64,000 nt of DNA from Isoetes taiwanensis (GCA_021234155.1 JAJEKV010000023.1:10179141-10243140); one strand, 5' to 3'. Positions 34,447 through 46,205 are shown, counted from the stretch's first letter. Numbers and translations: made by a program. The notes: generated by a model from the letters alone, not told the origin.

Positions 34447-35635
34447 GTCAGTAGTGAATTTATAGATTTGTTTGGTATTTTGGACTCCTCTGCTACTGAC
34501 ATGTTTACCAAAAATGCTATTTTAATACATTTCCCGCGGGCTTGCCCAAATCAAGGGGATATCAAGAATTGGATTACTAAATCCCAGCACATTCCTATTC
34601 TTTCTATTCTTAAGCTGGATAAGAAGACTTATCAAATTGTATGCAGAGATGAGGTTTGCGTCAAGCAAATCCTAAGAAGGAAGTTGGATTTCATCAACAA
34701 TGCTCCTTTTTATATCATGAATTGGTCCCCTAATTTAATACCAGGCTCGGAGGAGGAAATTCAAACTTCTACTTGGCTTTCTTTCCCGAATCTCCCCCCA
34801 GCCTTTTGGACTCGCTCCCATCTATATGCCCTCTGCGAATCTTTAGGGGAGGTCCTTGAAATTAATATCCCCCAAACTAACTTTCCCACGGTTTGCATAG
34901 CTAAGAGAATTAATTCGGATTGGAAAAAGATAGATAGATAGATACATAGATAGATACATAGATAGATTTTTACGTCATGCCACATTGGCAGCGTCCATGA
35001 GGACATATGACGGACCCCCAGAGACTTGAACACAAGATCTCTTAGTTGCTAACCCAATGGACTAGCCAATAAACCGAACAAGGGGGAACAAAGAAGCTTA
35101 AGATCAGAGTCAAGGCTGATGAATTCATGGACCTCACTATTAATTACTCTAAATGGCCGATCCATGACCCAGTGGCGATCCCAATCCAAAAGCTTAAACA
35201 GGTATGGGTGCCGAAGGTCAATAACAAGGAAAACTCAGGGGTTGAAAGGGATGTGGTTGAATCTGATAAGAGCATTCAAGCTCAGATTACCCCTTACCAA
35301 AGAGAGAACGATGAAATTCCATCGAAGGTAGAGCTTCATGATGACATGGTGGTCCTCATCAAAAATATAAACCTGGCCGTGAGAATTGACACAGGAGATA
35401 TTATCTTCACTTTTCCTAATTATTCTGACCCCGTTCAGAATGAAGATGTTGCAGATACCCGGCTGGAAACTCAAGGTTATGAGAACCTTCTCGACTCAGA
35501 AGACAAGGGATGGAACATAGTGGACAGGAAAAAGGGCAGAGGTAAGAAGAAACTTAATTTCAGCTCAAGCAGGTCGAGCCCAAGAAAACAGACCATCCAG
35601 GCGGGGATGGCTTTAGGGAAATATAAATATTAATG
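34447..35635 (+). pseudogene. LINE-A A3 ORF1, C-terminal part
   Basis: After the chromovirus, ORF1 resumes SSEFIDLFGILDSSATDMFT, followed by a DUF4283-like gag region (WITKSQHIPILSILKLDKKT, FINNAPFYIMNWSPNLIPG, WLSFPNLPPAFWTRSHLYAL). Near 34,928 (SDWKK) a SINE interrupts it, and coding continues from about 35,095 (KLKIRVKADEFMDLTI) to KYKY and a stop at 35,635. The stop overlaps the ORF2 ATG as TAATG, suggesting termination-reinitiation. Confidence 0.8.
34928..35085 (-). mobile_element. tRNA-derived SINE with GATA-type tail
   Basis: On the minus strand tggctagtccattgg (35,069-35,055) fits a polymerase III A box and tgttcaagtctc (35,033-35,022) a B box, about 36 bases apart as in tRNA genes. 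A short unrelated body follows and the element ends in a (tatc/tatg)n run at 34,966-34,928. It interrupts LINE-A A3 ORF1 between SDWKK and KLKIRV. A weak flanking similarity (ggaaaaaga / ggaacaaagaag) may be the target duplication. Confidence 0.7.
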
Positions 35636-38600
35636 GATAGAGATATTAGTTGTATAACATGGAATCTCCAGGGTATCAATAATAATATTAAAAGGGAAAG
35701 AATGAAGGTTTGTCTCTCATCCCTCAACCCTGATTTTTTGTTTATCCAGGAACATAAATTACACGATTCTGATCATGAGAAAACCATTAGTAAAACTCTT
35801 CCTCCTAATTATAGTATTTGGTCTATTCCTGCTAATGATTCTTCTGCAGGTATTGCAATTGCCTGGAAGAACTATTTAAACATTTCTGATACCTATATGA
35901 TCAATAATTGAGATGGTAGGTGGCAGATTCTTCTATGTACCATTTATAGAATAAAGCTTGCTCTGGTAAATATCTATGCCTTTAACAATCCTACAGAGAG
36001 AGTGGACATATGGAAAGGGGTGAAGAACAGTCTAGATAATCTTGAGTATGATGAATGTATTTTGGGTGGATATCTTAACATGGTTACTAACAGTTTTATG
36101 AGAAACAAGAATTTCAAACCTCTTGGCAGGAAGGAAAAGGAGGCGTGGCTGGAGCTCACTGAAGCCACAACTTAAATCTAGCCAGAACTAAGCCAGATTC
36201 TTATAGCTGGACAGATAAGATAATTGACCCTACATTATGCCTTCATGATAGGTATTATCTCTCTGAAAATCTGGGAACAACAGTAGTAGGGTCAACAATT
36301 TGGAAGGGTACACCCTCTCGGATCATTACCCCCAACAGTTGAGAATTATGGCTATCAATCAGTCCAAGAACAAGAGGAAAACCTATTTCAAGCTTAATAC
36401 CAGTCTACTCGATCATGAAGAATTTATGGATAGGCTACAGGAGGTCTTAAATAAATTCCCCAAACCCATTGGTCACTCTGGTTGGATGTTCTGGTGGATT
36501 CAAGTTGCTAAGGCAATCAAGAATTGGCTCAAGGAATGGGGGAAGCAAGTGCATCTTAATAAGCTCTCCTCCTTGCAGAAATTGAGAGATAGTCTGCCCA
36601 ATGCTCCTGAGGAGGAGAAGGATAACATCAAAGCAGAAATCGAGAAGGAAGAAATTAGGATAGCTGAAGGGTGGAAGCTTAAAGCCAAGATAAGAGAGAT
36701 AAAGGATGATGAGAGAAGCAGCTCCAAATACTTCTTTGTAAAAGCTAAAGGCAAAATTAGGAAGAATCATATTTTTGAAATAAGAGCTGGGGATGAAGAC
36801 ATTACAAATGAAGACCAGATCAAAATTGCTGCAGCTAACCATTTCAAAAACATTATGGGCACCAATCAAGACAGCACCCAGGAGAATATGAATAGGTTTA
36901 TAAATCTCCAAGCAAAGGTAAGTATGGAGGAAAATTCTAGCATCGAGAGGCCCTTCTCCAATGAGGAGATTTTCCAAATTGCAATAGAAATGGAAAAGGG
37001 TAAAAGTACGGGCCCTGATGGGCTACCAGTGGAATTTTTTTTATCAAAGTATGGCCTATTTTAGGGGATAGCTTTACTAATTTGGATAATGAGTTCAGGG
37101 ATGTAAAACGCTTGGATGCGAGAATCAACACGAGCTTCATCACGCTCATCCCTAAGACTGATATGCCAGTTACTCTCTCGGATTACAGGCCTATCTCTCT
37201 AACCAATGTTATTTATAAGATTATTTCAGGTACAATTGCCAGAAGGCTTAAGAGTGTGCTAGAAAGGATTATAAGCACCACCCAAGCTGCCTACTTAAAG
37301 GACAGATTCATCTTAGACAACGTAGTCACAGCTATGCTGGGTCTGAACTGGGCTAAAGACACCAATCAAGATATAGCACTAATCAAGGTGGATATTACCA
37401 AGGCTTTCGATACGGTAAGTTGGGATTTTTTATTCAAATGCTGTAGAGCCTTAGGCTTCTCGGACGAGGTAATTCTCCTTTTCAAAGCAATACTCTCAAA
37501 TTCTAGATCTTTTGTTTTAATTAACGGAGAATGCGGCCCCTTCTTCCCCCTGCAAAGAGGGGTAAAGCAAGGATGCCCACTAGCTCCATTCCTATTTCTT
37601 ATTATTATGGAGGCTCTTCATGGTAAATTAGAAGAAGCAAAAAGATCTAATGTGATCCAAGGTCTCACCCTCCTTGATAATGGAGAAATGGATCAAATCT
37701 TGAATGGACATTTTGCAGATGACACATTCCTCTTAGTATCGATGGACAACAGATCCCTTACCAACACTCAGAGCATTTTGGAAGAATTTGGTGTAGCATC
37801 GGGATGTAAAATCAATCCTATCAAATCTAAAGTTGTAGCCAGAGATCAGGTAAAAGGAGAGCAAACAGCTGCTCTTCTGGGCTGTAAGTATATCCTCCCT
37901 ACCAGTGCTTCCAAGATTCTAGGGATCCCCTTAGCCCTTAAAGGTAGTCCCTCAGATATTTGGTCTGATATTATTGAGAAATTTCAAAGAAAAGTTGATA
38001 GTTTAAATTCCAAGTATATCTCTAAGCAGGGTAGAGCTATTATTGCAAATTTTATTATCTCCTCCTCACATGTCTACCAGTCATCCGTCATTCTTGCTCC
38101 GAAGAAAGTGACATCCAAATTACAGAGCATCATTGGGAGATTTATTTCTTGCGGGCAGAACAGAAGGTGCTGGACTCCTGTGGCCATGGAGAAATGCTGC
38201 AAAAGCAAAAGTATGGGGGGGCTTGGAGTCATAAATATTGAGAAGCAGGGGATTGCCCTCGCTGCCAAATATCTCTATAAGGCAGCCTTTAATCTGATCA
38301 ACCATCCAATCTCTATTATTATTAGGCATTACTTGAGCAGATGTCTCTCTTATGGATGGAGGAAGTTAAATTTAGTACTACCCCACTTATTTTCTTCCCG
38401 ATCAAGGTCCCTAACTCTATCCCTGGTCTCATTAAGAAGTGGATCCGAGCCTGGAACCTGGTCAAGGGGATGTTTACTTGGAAAGAGGGGCTGTCCATGA
38501 ACCAATTCATTTTTTGGAATCCGGCTCTTTTTACTAACGACTCTTCCTTATGTTTAGCATGCCACTTCCCGGAGCAGGCAAGGATTTGGGGGAGCAAAGG

Positions 38601-39631
38601 AATTCTCTACATCACAGACATGTATGATGACCAAGGAATCATTCCCTTTCACCTTTCAGCCCTGGAGGGGGAAGGGAGAAATACTGAGGTGCTCTACAAT
38701 AATATTTGTCTAACGCTCTCTCAAGGGAGATGGACAGACGACGATGTCAATTGGAATTATAATGGAATCAGTGGCTTCAATGTCAAAAATGCCTACAAAT
38801 ACCTGATGAGAGATCAGAAACTCTCCATGCACAGCAAGTGGCAGACAGAGGAGGAGAGATGCACAAAGAACTTAAAGTTCATGTGGTCAAGCCCAATTCC
38901 CCCAAAAGTGAAGTCTTTCATGTGGCAGCTTTGGCACAGGGCTCTGGCCACTAATCATAAGAGATACAGGATTCATATGGCAGATTCGTATGTCTGCACC
39001 AGGTGCATTAGTCACAGGGAAGATGAGGAACACCTTTTCAGATCATGTTTCTAGTCGGAATGGGTCCTCGAGCTTGCATCTAACAATTTTGGATACGACC
39101 TTAACTCGATTGATTCACTGGAGTTCTTTATGCCAAATACTCCTAAAGATTGGAGGATTTATATTCTGCTCTGGCGTATTTGGAAGGGGAGAAATAATTT
39201 CATCTTCAATTGTGATATAACTCACCCAGAGGCTATTATCAAACAAGTTCAATACGACATCAAATGGATTTTGGCTGCTGTATAGACTCAATTTTGTTTC
39301 TAACTTATATCTTTCTGGTATTACAGGAATTATCTTTGTACTGGTGCGCAAACTCAAATGGAAGAGGATCGATGCGGCAACTAATCAGCAATGGATCAAA
39401 GTGTTCGGCCCTCCTAATCTTTATGGTCATGAAGAGCCTTGCCTATGCAACTGCTGCTGTGACCAGAACCCAGATGCAAGAAGAGGAATGCTTTGTGAGG
39501 CAAAGGACAGCAAAGGTCGATTTAATATGGCTAAAGCAGAATCCTGCATGTGCGCCTTCTGTGTGCTATCGGTTATGGTCAGAGGCAGGGGCAGGAAATC
39601 CAGGAATATCAACCTCAAGTCATACTTTTAG
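35633..39631 (+). pseudogene. LINE-A A3 ORF2: endonuclease, RT, zinc region
   Basis: The endonuclease starts ISCITWNLQGINNNIKRERM with FIQEHKL, and VNIYAFNNPTERVDIW after a stop near 35,910. Its late SDHYPQQ is at 36,320. The RT at 36,960-38,300 has FITLIPKTD, YRPISLTNVIYKII, KVDITKAFDTVSWDF, GVKQGCPLAPFLF and HFADDTFLL (the catalytic pair is present, with F for Y). A frame change near 38,340 leads to 38,341-39,054 with PPKVKSFMWQLWHRAL and CTRCISHREDEEHLFRSC, a zf-RVT pattern. The tail to 39,631 is Cys-rich (EPCLCNCCCDQNPDARRGML). Stops near 35,911, 36,175 and 37,064 inactivate it, yet most blocks are long and clear. Confidence 0.88.
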
Positions 39632-39868
39632 AAGACATCAGACCACTTATGTGTTACAGGGTTTATGCATCATGATCCAGACTATGCTGAAAATTTTTCC
39701 TATAAACTTTATGTCCACATATTCTAGGGTTATACTTCCCTCCAAAAAGTTTTTTTTCGATACCTTAAAGAGGGTTAAACTTCCCTTCAAAAAGTATATT
39801 TTGTTAACTTATAATTTATAATTAATATATAAACATGCTTTCAATAAAAAAAAAAACAAAATAGCCCA

Positions 39869-40467
39869 TTACAAGGAGCACATCAACCCCGCGTTGGCCC
39901 GGGGCCCGCAGCTCTACCTGCGTTCCCAGCTGCCCCTGAAAAAGCGCAGACTCATTGCCTCCATTCGCACAGGTGCCCACCATCTCCGCATCGAGATGGG
40001 CAGGTGGATTGGGGAGCCCTGCCAGGACAGGCTCTGTCAGTGCTGTCAAACGGGTGCCATTGAGGCCGAGTCTCACACTTTCCAGAGTTGCCCAGGATTC
40101 AATCAGATCCAGACCAGATACATTCCTTTAGTACGGCCGGACTTGCCCCTACATTTGCTGATGAACACACCGTCAGTACGTGCCCTAGGGTCGTACATTC
40201 AGGAGGTACTGGATCTGCGCAAGCCCACCTTTGCCCCCGCCTGGCTGCTCGCTGATCAGGCACTATGGGTACGGTACATGAGTGTATATATTTGTGTGTT
40301 TTTGTATTTCGTATATTGGAACAGTTTGTCAGCAGGCTGATTGCTGCCACGATTTTTCCCTCGAAAACTCTTCGGGGCGGGGGTTTTTTAATCCGGGTAG
40401 TAATCCGCTTGCTGCGCTTTTGTATTGGGTCCCATAGACCGATTGGTCTCCGTGGACGATAAAAATA
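39869..40467 (+). pseudogene. LINE-B B3 C-terminal zinc domain and 3' UTR
   Basis: The best preserved LINE-B C-terminus: HYKEHINPALARGPQLYLRS, then LIASIRTGAHHLRIEMGRWI and DRLCQCCQTGAIEAESHTF with a final FQSC, ending at 40,340. The C-x2-C...H...C pattern is the zinc-binding motif common at LINE RT C-termini. The 3' UTR follows with the conserved motif on the plus strand (tttttccctcgaaaactctt, ggggcgggggttttttaatc) flanked by cagcaggctgattgctgcc and a partly complementary ggtagtaatccgcttgctg. It ends ...gtggacgataaaaata with no long poly(A). Confidence 0.85.
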
Positions 40468-41209
40468 CCTTCCTTCCTTTTGGTAAATCTGTAATTTCAT
40501 ATGTTGATGTCCTTTCAAATGATTCCATTTCTTCAATCATAGCCCTTTTCCAATTTTTAAGTCATGATTGTTTATTGCATCTTCATCACTTTCAGGAACC
40601 TCTGTTTCCATAATTATCAATGCTTCTGATGTGTTTTCTGGTAGTTTATCTGTTCTGCCACTTTTACCATTTTCTTTTCTTCCATACATGTCAACATTAA
40701 ATCTCAATTCTTCCCTAAGTCTTTCTCCTTCATTTCTCCTTTTGTTGTCTTTCTTTGCCATCTCATGATTTTGTTCTCTATTTGTGTCCTGTTCTCCTAT
40801 GTCTTGTATGACAACTTCATTACCTGTATTATTTCCAATACCCTGTTCTGCTTTATCAGAGGCATTTTCTATTTGTTCCTTCCCTTCATCAAAGTCCATA
40901 ATTGTTTCTTTCCTTGCTGTTTCCTCAATTTTCTAGTCAGCTTCAGTGATTTCATCACATTCTTTGGGCATTTCACAGTTTATCTTGGGTTTATATAATT
41001 GGTTTTCCACAAAAGTCACATCCCTACTTATCATAATATTTCTTTTTTTCTGGGTTATACATTCTGTACCCCTTTGAGCACTCATCATATCCAACCAAAT
41101 AACTTATGGTTGATCTATTGTCCAATTTCTGTCTTAGCTCTTCAGGAACATGAGAATATCCCAGACAACCATATGCCTTGTATTTTTCATAGCTCGGTTT
41201 CTTCCCTGA
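40468..41209 (-). pseudogene. copia-2 RT start and integrase-RT linker
   Basis: Minus-strand WKRAMIEEMESFERTSTYEI then TDLPKGRK is the start of copia RT, cut at 40,468 by LINE-B B3 and continued at 19,606. Upstream, 40,899-40,537 is a highly charged linker (DEGKEQIENASDKAEQ). The integrase C-terminal part at 41,209-40,950 includes YGCLGYSHVPEELR and LVGYDECSKGYRMY in slightly different frames. Confidence 0.85.
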
Positions 41210-42293
41210 CTACATCTGTTCAGGTGTTTTCCCAGTTATTGCCTTTGAAGGCAGCACATTGTGCATCTCCACAGCAGTTTTCACTGCCTCTTCCCAAAGA
41301 AAATTAGGAAGACCAGCATGCTTCAACGTGAATCTAGTTGCATTCAAAATAGTCTTATTCATTCTTTCTGCCACTCCATTCTGTTGTGGAGTGTAACTAC
41401 ATGTATATTGTCTTTTAATCCCTTTATTTATGCAATAATTAGCAAATTTGTAAGACATGTACTTACCTCCTCTGTCAGATCGAACACATTTGATTTTTCT
41501 TCCTGTTGAGCACTCCGCTTCAGCAGCAAATCTTTTAAAAGCTTCAAAAGCTAGATCTTTGGTCTTAAGACAATATACTTTGGTTTTCCTGCTAAGATCA
41601 TCCACAAAAATTAAAATAACGTTTGCCAGATATACCTGTTACATTCAAGGGTCCACAAATATCAGTATGAACCAGTTCTAAGATTTCTTTTGCATTCCTT
41701 TTTGCCCTTGTGAATGGCAGTCTGCTATGCTTTCCAAGCATGCATCCTTTGCACACAAAATCATTCATCTTGATGTTAGTTGAGCTTAACCATCCTTCTC
41801 TAATTGTCATTTCTATGTTCTTTATATTCGTATGACCAAGTCTCTCATGCCATAATTCAATGTTTGGTTTTGTTGTCAAATTTACACTGCCATAACAGTT
41901 GGGACTGATTCCAAATAAATTTCCAACAAAGATTTTACAATGCATTTGTTCAAACACAACTTTGAACCCCATGTCAACTAATTGAGCAATGGAGATCAAA
42001 TTTCTCACTAAGCTGGGAACACAAAGTACATTCTGCAGATTTATTCTTCTACCACTTAAGTCAAATAATTCCAACACTCCTACATCTTCAACCTTTTGCA
42101 AATTTCCATTGCCTACTTGGATGTGGCCACCACCATTTCCTTTGCAATCCTTTAAGATTTTGGCTGAGCATGCAATGGTTTTCTCAGCTCCACTATCTAG
42201 AATTAAAAGATCATCACCATTAGATCCTTTTTCACAAGATAAATAAGTTGAAACACTTACCTCTTCTTCTTCATCTCCAGTTTCTTCTTCCAA
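41210..42293 (-). pseudogene. copia-2 protease and integrase
   Basis: 42,293-41,598: protease LLILDSGAEKTIACSAK, GAG-pre-integrase with LWHERLGHTNIKNIEMTIRE and CKGCMLGKHSRLPF, and first catalytic Asp in LVHTDICGPLNV. A one-base change near 41,605 moves the frame. 41,605-41,210 continues with DDLSRKTKVYCLKTKD, CVRSDRGGKY (second Asp) and YTPQQNGVAERMNKT (Glu). All D,D,E residues are present, and only this frameshift breaks the region. Confidence 0.92.
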
Positions 42294-43277
42294 GAGTATC
42301 TCTTCTGCTATATGAGCTTCTGAGCTTGATCTTCTGCCCCTTCCTCTTCCTCTGCCTCTAAAACTTTAATTTCCCCTTCCACCTCTAAATTTTCCTCTGA
42401 AATTTTCTTTTGGAGAAGAACAATTTGAAGCATAGTGACCTCTTCCCCCACAATTGTAACAATTTATATCCTTTGATAGCTTAGGGCAATTAATTTTAAT
42501 GTGGCCATATTCATTACAATTGAAGCATGGGCCAATCTTCCCTACTTGGCGAGATTCAGCCTTACCTTTTCCTTTTGCCATTAAAATTTGACTTGTGTCT
42601 TCCTCCTCCAGAACTATGTTCTGCTCCAGCTCTGTTTTAAGCATCTTTTTAGCTTCAAGTCTTGTTGTTGCAATGGTCCTAATAAATGTTGCAATGTTTC
42701 CCAGATTTGTCACTGCCCTTGAAATAGCTAGTACTTGCTGTTGCTGTGAGTAAATCACACCAGCTCCTTCCAAGTCTGCTATTATATTGTCAAAGTTTTG
42801 GAAAAAGTCATTTACATTATCCCTGTCATGAAACTTAAGTCTCCTCAGTTCATTTTCTAATAAATCAAATTGAGAAGATGTCTTAGCTTCATAGGTTGTC
42901 AGCATATAATTCCACATTTGTCTTGGAGACATCCCTCTCAATCTCAAAACAATTCCAGCACTTACTTTGCTCATTATAATACCTTGAGCCTCACGAATCT
43001 TTGCATTGTCAGCCACCTGATTTGCTCCAGAAGTTGCACCGACTTCTCCTGCCACAATTTGATCTTCATTTGTAGAAGAACTTTCTCCATTCACCTCAGC
43101 TACCAATCTCCTTCTAGAGGTTGACCTGCTGGTTTCTTCTTCTGAAGATTCAATAAGACCCCATAGATCTTCTACTTGAAGCACATGTTTCACTTTCTCC
43201 TTCCACACTTGAAAGCCAGAATCCCCCTTGAATACATCTATGGCATTCAACAATCTTGCTCCAAATCTGCTAGACAT
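42294..43277 (-). pseudogene. copia-2 gag
   Basis: ATG-type start MSSRFGARLLNAIDVFKGDS at 43,277, parallel to MATRFGATLLNSIEVFDG of copia-1. A UBN2-like body (IIMSKVSAGIVLRLRGMSPR) leads to two CCHC knuckles, CFNCNEYGHIKINCP and CYNCGGRGHYASNC, and an RG-rich tail. A single stop (taa near 42,366) separates it from an in-frame continuation FRGRGRGRRSSSEAHIAEEI into the protease. The similarity to copia-1 gag suggests two members of one lineage. Confidence 0.92.
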
Positions 43278-43289
43278 TCTGTCTGCAAG

Positions 43290-43304
43290 CCTGCTCGGAT
43301 ACCA
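43290..43304 (-). promoter_or_regulatory. copia-2 primer-binding site
   Basis: Minus-strand tggtatccgagcagg, one base from the LTR end. It matches the initiator-Met-tRNA complement for the first seven bases (TGGTATC), then diverges with cgagcagg. Confidence 0.85.
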
Positions 43305-44473
43305 ATGTAAGAAATTTAGAGATAGTCACAGAAAACAATTATTCACTTAGGACAATGCAATCATTGTTTCATTGTAGATCAATATCACACTATAGCCTTT
43401 AGAGTTTTAATTTCAAAGAACTTTCTCCATTTTCTAGCTCAATCACAAAGTTTAGGCATGGTCACATTAGTAAGCTTAGCTTCACATAATTTTAAAGCTA
43501 TGAAGCAAACAACAAATCACCATTACTCATTTATCCCTTCAATGGTTATTCCTGCATTATGTGTATACTTCATGAATACAGTTTACAATGGAACCTTCAG
43601 TATTCGTTCTTCACAACCTGAATCGATCTGTTCTGCAATCACCTGAACTAATGCTTCCCTATTTACAACTTCAATTTAATCTTAGCAGTCCGGCGGTGAT
43701 GCCAGACCGCTAGCAACTTTCCGGAAGCAGCCGGATCTTCATGTCTAGTTTGTATTGGACCGAGCCAATTCAAACCAACTTTGGCTCCAAGCATCTCGAT
43801 GGATCTTCGAATATTCCCTTGTATTGTTTCAAGGGTTTGCACCCTTAAAGCAATGGTTAATCAATAACCATGCAAACACCATATTTACTTAGGTCAATTT
43901 ATTCAACCTAAATACGTCTTCACTTGCTCAGATAAATATATGAACTTGAACATATAATTGCAAGTCCCTGTTCTCACCATTCTGACTTCAAACTTAGAGC
44001 ATTAGGTGTAAATTTTCTCAGGTTTTTTTCCCAATGGGTTTTATGGTTTTTTCTATATAAACTTATGAAGCTGGCTATAAGTTAGTAAAACATGATCTAT
44101 AAATGGTGAGAATGGGGTGCTTTCCCAATCGAGTGTGAGGGCGATGAGGACAATCACCACGAGAGAACGGGTGGAACAAAACATATATTTCCCCTTATAA
44201 TGTCTTCACACTGAGTCTTTAGTAGGTACACTCCTTAACAAGTATACAACAATAGAAACAAACAATAAATTTATAATGAAATCATAAAAGTCTATTCAAT
44301 TGTAAAATACACTAGATAATAACAAATAGAGTCCATTCCTATATAACAATAATAAGAGTCAATTCCTTAGCAAGTACACTGGTTAACTATAAGAAAATTA
44401 TAATAATATGATTGTCACACACTAAATAGAATCTTAATTCTAATCATGAACTTAATTTTAATCATGATGAGCA

Positions 44474-45091
44474 TCAATGCCCATCGTGGTCGTACTTCCT
44501 CAACATAATTGACAAACAGTCACTTGTAAGGATTGGTTGAGCTGAAGAGATGTCCACTCTAGGATCTACTCCCAAGATATGGAAGTACACATAGAAGAGA
44601 TGTTTGCACGGTACAAATAACCTTTTCTTCTCGTGTCCCATGTAATCAACACATGTACAGGAGGGCATTTTGTTGACAGACACCCGATAAGTTGTTGTAG
44701 GCCTCTTCAGGTGGAAATCAACATGAGAGTTAGCCACTACAATCTCAACCATCTCGACTTCAGCTTCCATGTGTAGAGCCTCGTCAAATCTAACCATAGC
44801 TTGATGACCCAATTGTTTGCGCTTGTACATCTTCTTCCCAAACCTGTACATGGTAGAGGAAGATTGTCCTTGCGATATATTGATAGGTGGCATATCCATC
44901 CGTGGCATGCCTGACATATTGACACCTCGTAAAGTGTAACCTCCTTTTTCCAGCCTCCTCAACTCTTCCTCTGTCAATTTCACTCCCTTCTTTACTGGCC
45001 AATCTGTAGTTCGTTCTGGTATGTTGGAAACGCACTTCCTGAGGTTCCAAGTGTGTTCTACATGATCTGGGCAGAACCATATCCATTGCAT
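44474..45091 (-). pseudogene. SWIM zinc-finger protein fragment
   Basis: A 205-codon frame without an upstream partner. Its C-terminal third reads SCTCVDYMGHEKKRLFVPCK then H, giving C-x-C...C-x-H, the SWIM zinc-finger signature. SWIM domains occur at the C-terminus of MULE/FAR1-type transposases and in some host proteins. The N-terminal part (KLTEEELRRLEKGGYTLRGV) is basic and helical. No DDE transposase core is visible nearby, so this is either a MULE 3' remnant or an isolated exon. Confidence 0.65.
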
Positions 45092-45329
45092 CGTGTGCCC
45101 ATTCGGATGTACAATTGTAGAACTTTATATTTTTGAGATATAAGCTTGTTTCATTTTGAACTTGTATATTCTTCAGGAATAGAGGAGGAGCTGCTGATCG
45201 GAGGAGGTGTATGGCACCGTAGCTTGCATTTTTGGTCTAAGGTAAACTTAGAGCAGTTTGTCTATTTGTCCTGCAGGTTTATTTGTCCTCTTATGTGCAT
45301 CAGAATGTTTACTTTTCCTGTATGAATAT

Positions 45330-45970
45330 GAGGCACTACGGCGCCATAGCCTCCTACGTGCATCGAAATTTCTACTTTGCTTGTCTCAGGATGAGGCAGT
45401 ATGGCGCCATAGCCTATCAAAATGTGCATCAAAATTTCTACTTTGCTTGTCTCAGGATGAGGCAGTATGGCGCCATAGCCTATCAAAATGTCAATTTGTT
45501 TTCTATCAAATGAGGCATTATAGCATAGAGGGGTAACTATCATAACTGAAAATGGCATCCCAATCCCTTGGGATTCTGATATGCATTGCACTAAGACCTG
45601 CAGCTTGTCCCTTGTCTTGTATCAATATCAGGCACTACGGCGCCATACCCTCCTACATGCATCAGATAGGTCCAACTTTTTGTATCAATATGAGGCACTA
45701 TGGCGCCATAGCCTCCGTCCTATGTGCATCTATATTTCTATTTTGCTTGTATCCGGATGAGGCACTACGGCGCCATACCCTCCTACATGCATCAGATAGG
45801 TCCAACATTTTGTATCAATATGAGGCACTATGGCGCCATAGCCTCCGTCCTATGTGCATCTAAATTTTGTATTTTGCTTGTATCTGGATGAGGCACTATG
45901 GCGCCATAGCCTATCAAAATGTCTATTTTTTGTACCTATTGAGATACTACGGTGCCGTGGCCTATCAAAA
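45330..45970. repeat. GGCGCC-centred tandem repeat
   Basis: Nine copies of a core gcactaYggcgccatagcc (with g-t-g-c-c-g-t variant in the last) at spacings of about 50-170 bp, embedded in larger duplicated blocks: aaaatttctactttgcttgtctcaggatgaggcagt twice at 45,363-45,470, and cctacatgcatcagataggt twice at 45,651 and 45,782. The core is a self-complementary GGCGCC. Frames reading RHYGAIA are a by-product. Confidence 0.75.
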
Positions 45971-46205
45971 ATGTCTATTTTTTCTTATATCAATTTTCTG
46001 TCATATTATTTCAATTGTTTCCACTGATTTAATTTACTTTATGTTTATTTCCTTTTCTTTGCAGACTATTGATATTCTTGCTCTAGCAAGCACTGCGTCG
46101 CCATACCCTGTAAGTTATATCTTAGTTATAGAGTTAATCAACTCAGGATTTTCCTTGTTATGACAAGCATTGCAGTGCCATCCCCTTTAAGTTTAGACTC
46201 TAAGT

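Larger units (their letters stand above)
19693..39856 (+). mobile_element. LINE-A copy A3, full-length, nested in LINE-B B3
   Basis: The element is bracketed by a perfect 12-bp target duplication, caaaatagccca, at 19,681-19,692 and 39,857-39,868, and ends in a poly(A) run at 39,846-39,856. It has a leader of about 0.8 kb, ORF1 (20,430-35,635, interrupted) and ORF2 (35,633 to about 39,631). The chromovirus (21,271-34,446) and a SINE (about 34,928-35,085) both landed in ORF1. This is the only LINE here with both ends defined, so it can serve as reference for copies A1 and A2. Confidence 0.9.
19613..40467 (+). mobile_element. LINE-B copy B3, 5'-truncated, nested in copia-2
   Basis: A plus-strand LINE-B copy begins at about 19,613 (LREYLDACFLGKLWDPGALEQVK) and resumes at 39,869 with HYKEHINPALARGPQLYLRS, the continuation found uninterrupted in copy B1 near 9,120. 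It ends at about 40,467 after the conserved 3' UTR. It splits the copia-2 RT at PKGRK / AIGIKW. An imperfect duplication is visible: cttgcttgtctt (19,601-19,612) against ccttccttcctttt (40,468-40,481). LINE-A A3 interrupts it. Confidence 0.83.

Noticed and set aside
35020-35070. Possible tRNA gene from A and B boxes
   Set aside because: No acceptor stem or full cloverleaf can be drawn. The sequence continues into a body and GATA tail, as in a SINE.
45258-45863. Plus-strand frames with RHYGAIA repeats as a repeat protein
   Set aside because: The repeat spacing changes frame repeatedly and the conserved feature is the DNA palindrome GGCGCC.
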